From contig JAECUM010001153.1 in assembly GCA_016617855.1 (NCBI GenBank), forward strand, positions 62,001 to 126,000: a stretch of 64,000 nucleotides of DNA, given 5' to 3'. Under the pieces are notes generated by a model, which searched no databases, was not told the DNA's origin, and saw only the letters and a list, made by a program, of their open reading frames with translations. This stretch comes from Megalonaias nervosa. Its lineage: Eukaryota; Mollusca; Bivalvia; Unionida; Unionidae. Positions within the stretch are counted from its first letter, which is position 1. Each line of letters opens with the position of its first letter. Shown here in pieces: positions 1 through 11,640 of this stretch. The position numbers were made by a program, and so were the translations under genes.

Positions 1-125
1 CATGACTGTATATCTTGTAAATTTCCACAGAAGGACTTTTGACTAGTGACCCATGACTGTATATCTTGTAAATTTCTACAGGACTTTTGACTTGATACCT
101 ATGACTGACTGTATATCTTATACGT
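1..125. repeat. Minisatellite, about 51-bp unit, cut by window edge
   Basis: Two copies of a unit beginning CATGACTGTATATCTTGTAA and ending with GGACTTTTGACT, plus a partial third copy. It starts at base 1, so the array probably continues to the left. It lies in an intron of the upstream PDLIM gene. Confidence 0.8.
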
Positions 126-142
126 TAAACTAAATTAAAGCA

Positions 143-240
143 GCAGGACTAGTCTGGAGTGTCAGCTTAGATTGCTGAGTTGGTAGAGTGCCTGTCTAGA
201 GTTTGGGTGGTCCTGGGATCAATCTCCAGACTGGCCATGA
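143..240 (+). mobile_element. tRNA-like (SINE head) fragment
   Basis: The stretch holds an A-box-like block (GCTGAGTTGGTAGAGTGCC, about 173-191) and a degenerate B-box-like block (GGGATCAATCTCC, about 215-227), spaced as in a tRNA. No acceptor-stem pairing is visible, so this is a tRNA-derived SINE head or tRNA relic and not a working tRNA gene. Confidence 0.45.
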
Positions 241-380
241 GTTTTTCCCCCCTGCAACATCTGGCACCTTATGTGGAATTTTCCATATATGACTCCTACA
301 GAAGTATTTCATGGCAATGATTTTTTTGTTTGGTATTCAGACATGCTCATTTTGTATTTGTTTTCATCTGGTGTTGGCAG

Positions 381-525
381 GTCAGCAGTTTAGTCCTACA
401 GGTGAAGCTCCATCCTCTCAGCTTACTGGTTTTCGCTCAGTAGCTGCTCCAGTGGCCAAACCACCAGGTCAGCAGTCTCCAAAACCAGAGAGCATGCACT
501 GCCAGGAATGTGGAAACTTAGTCAC
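381..525 (+). CDS. PDLIM: PDZ-LIM (ALP/PDLIM-type) protein gene 1, exon with linker and start of LIM domain
   Basis: Internal exon, partial gene; upstream exons lie left of the window. It is preceded by a TTGGCAG acceptor, begins in phase 1, and ends in phase 2 at a GTAGGT donor (526). It encodes about 48 residues: a Gln/Ser/Pro-rich linker, then the first zinc-binding pair of a LIM domain (CQEC, codons at about 500-511). Together with the exons at 2175 and 5263 it forms one complete LIM domain at the C-terminus, the layout of the ALP subfamily (PDLIM1-4: one PDZ, one LIM). Family members bind alpha-actinin and sit at Z-discs or stress fibres. The in-frame ATG at 311 lies in the intron and is not a start. 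Orthology within the family cannot be settled from this piece. Confidence 0.88.
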
Positions 526-782
526 GTAGGTTTTATGTTCTATTGGTTTAGAGTATTTACTCATTTTTAATACACAAGCAACTGTTAACAGCATATGCTC
601 AAATCTGCCATCACATAATTTCCCATAACAGTACATGCTACCACCCACAAGACAGTGTTGGGTGGTTTTTAATACTCAAAAAGTTTGTTTTGAGTTCTCA
701 AAGGAAGGTATGTACATGTGTGACTACATGTAGATACCTTTTTGCAGAATGGGCAAACAGTAGAAATCAGTACAAAACATAA

Positions 783-1188
783 AGTACATGTATGCCCATT
801 GACTTGGAACTTTAGAGGTGCACTGGTTGGAGGAGGAGGGGGGAGGGAAAGGCTGAGTAGAGTAATCACTGTACAGTACATATGGTATGTGTATTGACCT
901 GAACGTCAAGAGGTACACTTGAGGTTGGAAGAGAAGAGGGAAGGCTTACAAGAGTATGATGCATTTTGTACATGCATGTGCATAATATGACCTGGAACTT
1001 CAGAGGCGTACTGGGTGGAAGGAAAGTTTAAGAAAAATAATCACTGTACAGTACATCTAGTGTATGCGTGTGCATTGACTTGGAACATCAGAGGTGCACT
1101 TGTGGGTGGAGGTTTAGGTGAATTATCACTTTTGAGTGCATCTAGTGCATGCATATGCATTGACTTGGAACTTCAGAGGTGCACTTGA
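783..1188. repeat. Degenerate tandem repeat, about 80-95-bp unit, 4-5 copies
   Basis: Each unit starts TACATNNANNNNATGNNNATTGACTTGGAAC and contains the block CAGAGGTGCACTTG. Unit starts are near 783, 876, 969, 1051 and 1137. The copies differ by substitutions and indels, so the array is old. Confidence 0.75.
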
Positions 1189-1732
1189 ACATCCACAGGA
1201 ATTTTTCTAGGACAGTGGATGGGGCAATATTAAAACCAAAGGTGTTATTTATATATTACACAATAGATTTTTAACAAATCCAGGGGGTTGGGGGAGACTT
1301 GCTACCACTCCCTTCTTGCAGACACACATATTGTACCTGTATGTGCATTGACTTTGAATTTTAGAAAGTGCTTTATTACCATAATTATAAACTCCTGTAG
1401 CAGCTGGAACGTAACATTTTAAAAAATCAAACATGCATGCTTTTTGAGGGTATTGATGAAAATAAATTCACTACAGAATTTTTCACATTTGAAGTAAATG
1501 TGACAAATCTTTAACTTGTTTATAAAGTCTCACCAAATCTGATATTGTACATTTACAAACTATGAAATATATTGATTATTATGTTATTACAGCTTTTTTG
1601 GTTATATAATAACCCAATAGTTGTAGATACTTTCTTTTTGCAGCATCTATTTTGCAAAGCACATAAATGAATGCCACCTTTGATCCCAAAACAGTTCTAT
1701 AGCTCTTGTTAATTTTGACATGTGAATACTTT

Positions 1733-2045
1733 GTCTGCAAAGTCTGACATGCAAACACATTTGTCTGCAAAGTCTGACATGTGAACTCATTTGTCTGCAA
1801 AGTCTGACATGTGAACTCATTTATTTGCAAAGTCAGACATGCAAACACATTTATCTGACAAGTCTGACATGTGAACTCGTTTGTCATCTAAGTCTGACTA
1901 GCAAACATGTTTTTCTGCTAAGTCTAATATGTGAACATATTCATCTGTTAAATCGGACATATGAATATATTTGTTTCCTAAGTCTGGCATATGAATTCAT
2001 TCGTCTGCTAAGTCCAACATGTGAGCACATTTGTCTGCTAAGCAA
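1733..2045. repeat. Minisatellite, 30-bp unit, about 11 copies
   Basis: The unit is TCTGCAAAGTCTGACATGTG followed by AACTCATTTG. The period is a multiple of three, which produces open frames on both strands (1579-1887 minus, 1825-2130 plus) that are repeat artefacts. Confidence 0.9.
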
Positions 2046-2174
2046 AGAGTGTGAAGTAATCTTGGTACAGTATGCCAACATCCATATATGTACCAATGGC
2101 AGGGTACCAACAATAGGTATATTTTGTTGAATTGTGTAGATAAATGAGTTTTATTGTTGTTATTTTCCTTGCAG

Positions 2175-2260
2175 AGGTGTGTTTGTTCGAGTCAAGGGTC
2201 TGCCATACCATGAGAAGTGCTTCAAATGTGCATCATGTGGTCTGTACTTGAAACAGAAAG
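2175..2260 (+). CDS. PDLIM: PDLIM gene 1, middle LIM exon
   Basis: Exon of 86 bp between a CTTGCAG acceptor and a GGTCAG donor. It enters in phase 2 and leaves in phase 1. It completes the Thr codon split by the previous intron and encodes TGVFVRVKGLPYHEKCFKCA and onward, giving the LIM ligands H-x2-C-x2-C-x2-C that form the centre of the double zinc finger. Spacing across the three exons is C-x2-C-x16-H-x2-C-x2-C-x2-C-x17-C-x2-H, a canonical LIM module with His as the final ligand. The exon is too short for an ORF scan and was found by frame matching across the splice sites. Confidence 0.9.
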
Positions 2261-2278
2261 GTCAGTTTTCATGTAACC

Positions 2279-2281
<3 letters not shown>

Positions 2282-2312
<31 letters not shown>
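2282..2312. repeat. (GT)n microsatellite
   Basis: About 15 GT units just inside the donor side of LIM intron 2. Confidence 0.95.
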
Positions 2313-2400
2313 ATGCATGTATATGATATTACCTAGGTTATAACATCTTCTGTTAATTGCAGATAAGAATAAGATCTGATGTAGCTGTGTACACCAACAT

Positions 2401-2536
2401 CATGGCAACATTGCAGGGCTCACATGGCAACATTGCAGGGCTCCCATGGCAACATTGCAGGGCTCACATGGCAGTATTGCAGGGCTCACATTGCAACATT
2501 GCAGGGCTTACATGGCAACATTGCATGGCTCACATG
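2401..2536. repeat. Minisatellite, 22-bp unit, about 6 copies
   Basis: Unit CATGGCAACATTGCAGGGCT plus CA, with few substitutions between copies. Confidence 0.9.
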
Positions 2537-3276
2537 GGAAAAGTGGAGCAAAACTTCAGTTTAAACTGTCTGGCTTCACACTGTTTTCTTGTTTGGAGAG
2601 ACAACAGATGTTGCTACCTTTTTAATTTTTTATTATTTAAAGTCGCAGCATCTTGGCCAAGTCAAGGCAGCAAATTATGTATGTACTTGCTGTATGATGA
2701 TGCATGATTAATTTCACTAAAGTGTTTCAGAAATGTGTGCAGTTGACACAGATAATGTGTGGCTTTATATCCCTCAATCTAGTAATTTCTTTGCATTAGG
2801 ACCATTTAACTGACTTAGAAAAGATATTGTAAAGATATTTACAGTGACATAGCTTGTGAAACTTGAACAATTTTAATTTTAGTTTTGATATTTAAAAATG
2901 AAATTTCCCATCAATCATTGAAACAGACCCACTTGATGTCATCATAAGAGTTTGACATTTCATTGAATATAAAAAATGATAAAATGTTGTCTCATGATTG
3001 AAGCAAAAGACTTTTTGGGTATTATCTGAGTGGATGAGAGCAATGTCTTGTATTTTTAATTATGATGAGAATTTAAGAAATTGTTCTTTAGTAACATTGA
3101 TGTAATGACTTTAACATTCAAGTTGTTGCTAACAAGTCTTTTAGGTATTTTATCTTCAGCTCAACCAAAAATGCAAAGCTTGTGAATATTTTTGGAAAGA
3201 GAAAAACCCAAAATTTAGAAATGTCTTGAATCTGAGTAAGTTTTAATTGGTGTCTTCAGGATGACAATTACAATGA

Positions 3277-3683
3277 CTGTGCATATGGTTATGAGAACTA
3301 TGCATATGATCATGAGGACCATGCATATGGTCATGAGGACTGTGCATATATATGGTCATGAAGACTATGCATATGGTCATGAGAACTATGCATATGGTCA
3401 TGAGGTCTATGCATGTGGTCATGAAGACTGTGCATATGTATGGTCATGAGAACCATACATATGGTCATGAGGACTATGCATATGGTCATGAGGACCATGC
3501 ATATGGTCATGAGAACCATACATATGGTCACGAGGACTATGCATGTGGTCATGAGGACTATGCATATGGCCATGAGGACTGTACATATGGTCATGAGGAT
3601 TATACATATGGTTGTGAGGACTATGCATATGGTCATGAGGGCTATGCATATGGTCATGAGGACTATGCATATTGTCATGAGGC
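3277..3683. repeat. Minisatellite, 21-bp unit, about 19 copies
   Basis: Unit CATATGGTCATGAGGACTAT plus G. The 21-bp period keeps several frames open on both strands between 3261 and 3700; these are artefacts of the repeat. Confidence 0.92.
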
Positions 3684-4100
3684 ACCCTTCAAATGAATGA
3701 CCATGGTCATCATTTATAGTGGAATTATTTTTAATGATTTCATTGGTATGCTTTTATCAGTTTTTTGTTTGTATTTATTTTGTACATGTTGACAGATTTC
3801 AAAATTTTAAATAGCATCATCATCAGTCAATATGTGATAAATTAATACTATATTCTGCATTTACTTGTGTTTACCAATCTATTTGATATCTGTACTCTTT
3901 CCATCTGCTTTATCTGCAGCTTAATTCTTTCACCGTTTTTTGTCTTTTTTATTTTTTATTTCTATCATTAATAGCCATAATTATAGTGATTTAGTGAAAG
4001 TTAGCTCAGTATCCTGACTGACACAAATAAAATACATTGACATAATAAACAATGAAATAATCAAGCGTGACATAGTGCCATTGCATATTTACTTTCATAG

Positions 4101-4201
4101 ATGCACACATACAGACACCACACACATACATGCATGTACCCCTACACATACCTCCTACCTACCCACCTACACACACACACACCCACACACACACACACAC
4201 A
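4101..4201. repeat. Imperfect (CA)n microsatellite
   Basis: CA-rich stretch with ACAT, CTAC and CCCAC interruptions. Confidence 0.85.
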
Positions 4202-4675
4202 TATTATGTTCCACTCTAACCATTTCTCTGTGTGTTCTACCTCTTGGCCTTGATAGGTGTATGGTACTTCTTTCTACACTTATGACCTAGCTTGAGCCTA
4301 TGTGGCATGTGAATAAAAGGCTTCAGTTTCAACAGTTTTTCCTAAAATTTAAAATGGTGGAAATTTGGTTGGATAATATTTACTTTTGCTCATAATGCTT
4401 ATTTTTAAAAATTGATTCTTACTATGAACTAGATTTTGTTGATGAGTCCAGAAAAAGTACTTAATAAACACTTAAAGCATTGTAACCATCTCATCTTTGT
4501 ATCATAATTCCTGTAGTAGGTAAAAAGGTATTTTTTAGATCTGTCTCATGTAAAATAAAAGGAAAACAAAATTTAATATTTATGTTTAGATTATCATACA
4601 CATTCATTTTAAAAAAGAAATCCTTTAGTTTTTCCACACTTTCCTAAAGAAATTTAACAGAACCAAATCGATTTC

Positions 4676-5185
4676 AATTACTGTGATTATATGAATGAGT
4701 ACAGTTACTGTGATTATATGAATGAGTTCAATTACTGTGATTATATGATTATATGAATGAGTTCAGTCACTGTGATTACATGAATGAGTTCAATTACTGT
4801 GATCACATGAATGAGTTCAGTTACTGTGATTACATGAATGTTGTGGTTGTTGTTGTTGTTGTTGTGGGGCTTAACGCCATTTTCCAGCACACGATAGGCT
4901 ATACATGGCGGCCAGTATTAATGGTGGAGGAAGAAACCGGGAAATCCCCGGAAAGAACCACCGACCCACGAGGATTACATGAATGAGTTCAATTACTGTG
5001 ATTACATGAATGAGTTCAGTTACTGTGATTACATGAATGAGTTCAGTTACTGTGATTACATGAGTGAGTTCAGTTACTATAATTACATGAATGAGTTCAA
5101 TTTCTGTGATTATATGAATGAGTTCAATTACTGTGATTATATGAATGAGTTCAATTACTGTGATTACATGAATGAGTTCATAAAA
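4676..5185. repeat. Minisatellite, 27-bp unit, split by a SINE
   Basis: The unit is TTACTGTGATTACATGAATG plus AGTTCAA, with about 6 copies before and 8 after the SINE at 4841-4972. The array predates the insertion. Confidence 0.9.
4841..4972 (-). mobile_element. SINE with (AAC)n tail, copy A
   Basis: Minus-strand copy of a short interspersed element that recurs at 54132-54288 and 56564-56702. Its 3' end is an (AAC)n tract, seen as GTT repeats at 4841-4865. The body contains TAACGCCATTTTCCAGCACA and ATAGGCTATACATGGCGGCC. GATTACATGAATG occurs at both edges (4828-4840 and 4973-4985), which looks like a target duplication but could be two units of the host array. This copy is shorter at its 5' end than the other two. 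Confidence 0.75.
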
Positions 5186-5262
5186 GATGCGTAGTTTTAT
5201 ATTTCCACTATAATTCAAAAGTTGAAGGCTGAACGAGAAAGTTTTTTTTTGTTTAATTACAG

Positions 5263-5366
5263 GTTATTTCATAATAGAAGGAAAGCTGTACTGTGAGACC
5301 CATGCTAGGAGAATGGCCCAAGCCCCTGGGCCAGATATGAAATATGCTGGTTCTGTGTACCAGTAA
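5263..5366 (+). CDS. PDLIM: PDLIM gene 1, terminal exon (end of LIM domain, stop)
   Basis: Last coding exon. A long T-rich tract and TTACAG precede it; it enters in phase 1 and runs to TAA at 5364-5366. It encodes the last LIM strand and zinc ligands (YCETHA: Cys and His) and a short tail ending YAGSVYQ. Domain plus tail ends within about 20 residues of the last zinc ligand, as in ALP-type PDLIM proteins with a single C-terminal LIM. The polyadenylation site was not located. AATAAA motifs occur repeatedly in the array that starts about 220 bp downstream, so position alone does not identify it. Confidence 0.9.
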
Positions 5367-5589
5367 GAACCATATTATCATTACTCATGAACAGTGCACA
5401 TGCAACTTAGAACATGATAGACAGACTTGCTACTCCATACTTCAACAGGGTAGTCACAGATCTGCTATTCCATACTGCAACAGGGTAGTCACATATCTAC
5501 ATCATACTGCATCAGCAGATTATGATCTTCACTCTTCTCATAAAATAATGAGTAGCACAGATGAGTTGCACAGATGGATGACATAGTGA

Positions 5590-6562
5590 TGTTATAGCAC
5601 ATTACACAGAGGCAGATCAGGGTATATAGTAAAATAATGAGTAGAACAGAGAACATAGTGATGTTATGGCACATTATGTGATGACAGATCAGGGTATGTA
5701 ATAAAATAATGATTAGAACAGTGAACATAGTGATGTTATGGCACATTATGTGATGACAGATCAGGGTATGTAATAAAATAATGAGTAGAACAGAGGACAT
5801 AGTGATGTTATGGCACATTATGTGATGACAGATCAGGGTATGTAGTAAAAAACTGATTAGAACAGAGAACATAGTGATGTTATGGCACATTATGTAATGA
5901 CAGATCAGGGTATGTAATAAAATAATGAGTAGAACAGAGGACATAGTGATGTTATGGCACATTATGTAATGACAGATCATGGTATGTAGTAAAATAATGA
6001 GTAGAACAGAGGACACAGTGATGTTATGGCACATTATGTGACGACAAATCAGGGTATGTAATAAAATAATAGGTAGAACAAATGATATTGTGATATTATG
6101 GCACACAATGCAATGACAGATCATGGTATGTAGTAAAATAATGAGTAGAACAGAGGACATAATGATGTTATCGCACATTATGTGATGACAGATTGGGGTA
6201 TGTAATAAAATAATAGATAGAACAAATGACATAGTGATATTATGGCACACTATGCAATGACAGATCATGGAATGTAGTAAAATAATGAGTAGAACAGAGG
6301 ACATAGTGATGTTATGGCACATTATATGATGACAGATCAGGGTATGTAATAAAACAATAGGTAGAACAAATGACATAGTGATGTTATGGCACACTATGCA
6401 ATGACAGATCAGGGTATGTTGTAAAATAATGAGTAGAACAGAGGACATAGATTGTGATGTTATGGCACATTTTGCAATGACAGATCAGGGTATGTAATAA
6501 AATAATCAGCAGAACAGAGGACACAGTGATCTTATGACACATTATGCAGTGCCTGATCAGGG
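5590..6562. repeat. Minisatellite, 72-bp unit, about 13 copies
   Basis: The unit runs AGATCAGGGTATGTAATAAA then ATAATGAGTAGAACAGAGGA, then CATAGTGATGTTATGGCACA, then TTATGTGATGAC. Starts at 5686 and 5758 fix the period at 72. Because 72 is divisible by three, a 319-codon minus-strand frame stays open (5489-6448); it has a 24-residue period and is not a gene. The array lies just after the gene 1 stop, possibly within its 3' UTR. Confidence 0.93.
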
Positions 6563-6726
6563 TATGTGCTATTTCAATTGACATTTGCCCAGTTGGACAA
6601 TACCTGAGTGACTTCTGAACCTATTCTTGGGCAGTAACAACTTGGTGTAGTGTCATTAGCATTACAGTAGGATAATCCAACCTTTGATTTTTCTGTAAGT
6701 TCTTCTGAATAAGATCAGGCAGATTG

Positions 6727-7880
6727 TTATCATTACATCTTATCACTGTTATCATTATATCTTATCACTGTTATCATTATATCTGTTATCATTACATCTT
6801 ATCATTATATCTTATCATTGTTATCATTACATCTTATCACTGTTATCATTACATCTTATCACTATTATCATTATATCTTATCATTGTTATCATTATATCT
6901 ATCACTGTTATCATTACATCTTATCACTCTTATCATTATATCTTATCATTGTTATCATTCTATCTTATCACTGTTATCATTACATCTTATCACTGTTATC
7001 ATTACATCTTATCATTGTTATCATTATATCTTATCATTGTTATCATTATATCTTATCACTGTTATCATTATATCTTATCACTGTTATCATTACATCTTAT
7101 CATTGTTATCATTATATCTTATCATTGTTATCATTATATCTTATCACTGTTATCATTACATCTTATCACTGTTATCATTACATCTTATCATTGTTATCAT
7201 TATATCTTATCATTGTTATCATTACATCTTATCACTGTTATCATTACATCTTATCACTGTTATCATTACATCTTATCATTGTTATCATTACATCTTATCA
7301 TTGATATCATTACATCTTATCACTGTTATCATTATGTCTTATCATTGTTATCATTATGTCTTATCATTGTTATCATTATGTCTTATCATTGTTATCATTA
7401 TATCTTATCATTCTTATCATTATGTCTTATCATTGTTATCATTATATCTTATCATTCTTATCATTATATCTTATCAGTTATTATTATATCTTATCATTGT
7501 TATCATTATATATTATCATTGTTATCATTATATCTTCTCATTGTTATCATTATATCTGATCATTGTTATCATTATGTCTTATCATTGTTATCATTATGTC
7601 TTATCATTGTTATCATTATATCTTATCATTGTTATCATTATATCTTATCATTCTTATCATTATATCTTATCAGTTATCATTACATCTTATCATTGTTATC
7701 ATTATATATTATCATTGTTATCATTATATCTTGTCATTGTTATCATTATATCTTATCATTGTTATCATTATGTCTTGTCATTGTTATATCTTATCATTGT
7801 TATCATTATATCTTATCATTGTTATATATTATCATTGTTATCATTATATCTTATCATTGTTATCATTATATCTTATCATA
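6727..7880. repeat. TATC-rich satellite, about 22-bp unit, about 50 copies
   Basis: Unit TTATCATTGTTATCATTATA plus TC, with C/T and A/G variants (CACTG/CATTG, ACATC/ATATC/ATGTC). The sequence has no stop in three + frames, giving overlapping long ORFs of 385, 369 and 135 codons with an obvious period. Confidence 0.95.
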
Positions 7881-8686
7881 AGTGTTATATTTTCAGTACA
7901 GAGAATTCCTTTCCTATATTTTTATAAGATTATAGCAGAACTTCTCTTGAAAACTCACCCATTCTGCTAAAAATTGTGGTCTCTCAAAACATTTGGTCTC
8001 TTTAGACAGGTAATTAATAATTTTTAAATTTGTGCACTGAGACTCTGGTCTATCAAGATAGGTGATCTGTCATAGAAGTGGTCTTATAAGCAAGGGTTTT
8101 CCGTACAAGTAATCCTCTCACAGTATAATGGGTTACTCTTACAGTCAAGAAGAGGGTGGGTGGGGTCAGGTGGAGTGAACCTGGAGGTATTCTGCCCATC
8201 ACCAGTGGAGAAAAATGTAAATAAAACGCCTTCTTAAAATGTTCAGAGTAAATAAACTTTTTATTAAAGTATGTCCCTTAATTTCATAAGGATTTGCTCA
8301 TTAACAAAGTTATAGTAATGTGTGTATATGCAACTGGCCATCAGGTTTAGACAAAGTACACTTCAGCGAACATTAAATGTTTATTAAAAAAATAAAATCA
8401 TTTATTTTGATTTTAATCTGGAGTTGAAATGTCTGTGACTTGTAAAGAAATGCAAAATGACATATTTCCTTGCTAAACACAAGTCTTACATCTAGCCAAT
8501 AATGGGTACTATGGATTTGCCAAATTAAGATGCAGAATGTACTGGTTTGTCACATTTCTGTAGTCAGGGGGGCATCAGTGGTTGCAATAAAGATACCAGA
8601 ATGAATTCCATTCCCAATTTTACAATTAATGTTGTCATGAATTAAAGAATAATTCACTCAGAAATGATAATTAAAATCCTACATGG
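7881..8686. other. Unique AT-rich sequence
   Basis: No open frame, RNA gene or repeat recognised. AATAAA motifs near 8220 and 8253 could serve polyadenylation of gene 1 but nothing else supports them. Confidence 0.4.
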
Positions 8687-9060
8687 CAGTTTGTTTTGGA
8701 TATTTCAGGCTAGATGCTGCCATCAGAATATTTGAATAATACGCAATGCAGTTTGTTTTGGATATTTCAGACTAGATCCTGCCATCAGAATATTTGAATA
8801 ATATACAATGCAGTTTGTTTTGGATATTTCAGACTAGACGCTGCCATCAGAATATTTGAATAATACACAATGCAGTTTGTTTGGGGATATTTTAGACTAT
8901 CAGGGTTGATACTTGAATATTAGAAATGGCAGTTTGTTTTGGGATAGGCCATTAGGGTTGATGTTACCTTCAAAATATTTGAATATTAGACATGGCAGTT
9001 TGTATTAGGATATTTTAGACTATCAGGGTTGATACTGCCATCAGAATATTTGAAATTTGA
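8687..9060. repeat. Minisatellite, about 64-bp unit, 5-6 copies
   Basis: Unit GCAGTTTGTTTTGGATATTT then CAGACTAGATGCTGCCATCA then GAATATTTGAATAATACAAT; later copies are degenerate. Confidence 0.88.
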
Positions 9061-9969
9061 TAACAGGTTTGAGATTACAGATAGATATCAGCTACCTGTG
9101 AAAGGGAAGAACAGTTCCATCAGTTGGTTTTATAAGGATACACACAGGGTTTAGTAATAATACTCCAAACTAGAGATGGGATTTGTTTCATGCTTCAGGT
9201 ATTTTGAATGTCCACTTCACATTAGGTGCGGAACTGATCTCATATTTTAATACTGATGTCTACATACCACTGGCATTCACTCATTCAAGTTGAAAAAATC
9301 AGGAAATTATAATTACGGGTTTAGGCTCTTGACCTACCACCACAGAGCAAAATATTGAATCTGTGATTGCCTACTTGGTTCATCTACTTTATCAAAAGAG
9401 GTAACAAGGTAAAAGAAATACCTGTAAAAGGTAAAATAGATACCTGTAAAAGGTAAAAGAAATACCTGTATCAGGAATAGAGCATAGATTCACACCAATA
9501 ATACTCATTGCAAGAATGATTGTCAACGTGTTGCCAAATATAGTATAAATGCAAGGTAGTTATTGATTTGATCAGATAGGTATTAATGTGATGATATCGG
9601 TATTGATGTGATTCAATAGCTATCAGTGTGATCAGGTAGTTATTGATGTGATTAGTTACATTCCAAAAAGAATTCCTTTCACTGGCTAAAAAGTTACATG
9701 GTACAAAGTATCCTATTTCAGGTCAAGTTAGAGAATTGTCTTTCTCTATGTGTCTATCATGTGGTATTTTAAACTTAGATTAGCACTGCCAACTCCATCT
9801 CTTCATTGCAGTTTTTGACAGTGTTCAAATATTGGCTGTACAGGGATGGTGTTTTTAAGCCATATTAGCTGACAGAAAGTTTAATTGGTTCAAAAACTGC
9901 TGTCGTTGCTTATATCTTTTAGACAAATTTCATGTGCTATAGGTCCGAGTTCTCTTTCTTTCAAATCCA
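9061..9969. other. Mostly unique sequence with two very short arrays
   Basis: Three copies of a GTAAAAGAAATACCT-like unit at about 9411-9474, and five degenerate copies of GTATTAATGTGATNAGATAG at about 9552-9655. No gene seen. Confidence 0.5.
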
Positions 9970-11640
9970 ATAGGCCTCATTAATTACAGTTGAAGGAGAT
10001 ACTTGCTGTTAGATTTTATGGGCCTCATTAATTACAATTGAAGAAGATACTTGCTCTTAGATTTTATAGGCCTCTTTAATTACAATTGAAGGAGATACTT
10101 GCTGTTAGATTTTATTGGCCTCATTAATTGCAATTGAAGGATATACTTGCTGTTAGATTTTATATGCCTCATTAATTACAATTAAAGGAGATACTTGCTG
10201 TTAAATTTTATGGGCCTCATTAATTACAATTGAAGAAAATACTTGCTGTTAGATTTTATAGGCCGCATTAATTACAATTGAAGGAGATACTTGCTGATAG
10301 ATTTTATAGGCCTCATTAATTACAATTGAAGGAGATGCTTGCTATTAGATTTTATATGCCTCATTAACTACAATTGAAGGAGATACTTGCTGTTAGATTT
10401 TATGGGCCAGATTAACTGCAATGGAAGGAGATACTTGCTCTTCAGATTTTATATGCCTCATTAATTACAATTGAAGGAGATACTTGCTGTTAGATTTTAT
10501 ATGCCTCATTAATTGCATATGAAGGAGATACTTGCTGTTAGATTTTATTGACCTCATTAATAACAATTGAAGGAGATACTTTCTGTTAGATTTTATAGGC
10601 CTCATTAATTACAATTGAAGGAGATACTTGCTGTTAGATTTTTTAGGCCTCATTAATAACAATTGAAGGAGGTACTTGCTGTTAGATTTTATGGGCCAGA
10701 TTAACTGCAATGGAAGGAGATACTTGCTCTTCAGATTTTATATGCCTCATTAATTACAATTGAAGGAGATACTTGCTGTTAGATTTTATGGGCCTCATTA
10801 ATTACAATTGAAGGAGATACTTGCTGTTAGATTTTATGGGCCTCATTAATTACAATTGAAGGAGATACTTGCTGTTAGGTTTTATAGGCCTCATTAATTA
10901 CAATTGAAGGAGATACTTGCTGTTAGGTTTTATAGGCCTCATTAATTACAATTGAAGGAGATACTTGCTGTTAGATTTTATGGGCCTTATTAATTGCAAT
11001 TGAAGGAGATACTTGCTGTTAGATTTTATAGGCTTCATTAATTACAATTGAAGGAGATACTTGCTGTTAGATTTTATGGGCCAGATTAACTGCAATGGAA
11101 GGAGATACTTGCTCTTCAGATTTTATATGCCTCATTAATTGCAGTTGAAGGAGGTACTTGCTGTTCAGATTTTATAGGCCTCATTAATTGCAATGGAAGG
11201 AGATACTTGCTGTTCAGATTTTTTAGGCCTCATTAATAGCATATGAAGGAGATGCTGTTCAGATTTTATAGGCCTCATTAATTACATATGAAGGAGATAC
11301 TTGCTGTTCAGATTTTATAGGCCTTGTTAATTGCATATGAAGGAGATACTTGCTGTTCAGTTTTTATAGGCCTTGTTAATTGCATATGAAGAAGATACTT
11401 TCAGATTTTATAGGCCTTGTTAATTGCAATTGAAGTAGGTACTTGCTGTTCAGGTTTTATAGGCCTCATTAATTGCAATGGAAGGAGGTACCTGCTGTTC
11501 AGAATTTATAGGCTTCATTAATTGCAATTGAAGGAGGTTCTTGCTGTTCAGATTTTATAGGCCTCATTAATTGCAGTGGAAGGAAGTACATGCTGTTCAG
11601 ATTTCATAGGCATGATTAATTGCAATGGAAGAAGATACTT
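9970..11640. repeat. Satellite, 48-bp unit, about 35 copies, with higher-order variants
   Basis: Unit GGCCTCATTAATTACAATTG then AAGGAGATACTTGCTGTTAG then ATTTTATA. A distinctive variant (GGGCCAGATTAACTGCAATG) recurs at 10404, 10693 and 11078, that is 289 and 385 bp apart, close to 6 and 8 units. From about 11150 onward the TTCAGATTTTATAG variant dominates. Confidence 0.94.

Larger units (their letters stand above)
526..2174 (+). other. Intron of PDLIM gene 1 (LIM intron 1)
   Basis: GT-AG intron of 1649 bp, phase 2, from GTAGGT to CTTGCAG. It is largely filled by two tandem arrays (783-1188 and about 1733-2045). No other coding signal is seen. Confidence 0.85.
2261..5262 (+). other. Intron of PDLIM gene 1 (LIM intron 2)
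   Basis: Intron of 3002 bp, phase 1, from GTCAG to AATTACAG. It contains a (GT)n run, three minisatellites and one SINE, annotated separately. Between 2540 and 3270 and between 3690 and 4095 I see AT-rich unique sequence with no feature. Confidence 0.85.

Noticed and set aside
311..529. 72-codon ORF as a complete small gene
   Set aside because: The Met lies in an intron and the stop arises from reading past the GTAGGT donor; only 381-525 is exon.
3261..3700. Met/His-rich ORFs on both strands
   Set aside because: Products of the 21-bp tandem repeat.
5489..6448. 319-codon minus-strand ORF
   Set aside because: It is a 72-bp minisatellite read in frame (24-residue period); no protein complexity.
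6724..7970. Overlapping + ORFs of 385, 369 and 135 codons
   Set aside because: TATC-rich satellite without stop codons in several frames at once; all three frames give the same periodic peptide.
9970..11640. Possible CRISPR-like array
   Set aside because: Units are contiguous with no unique spacers and the genome is eukaryotic.
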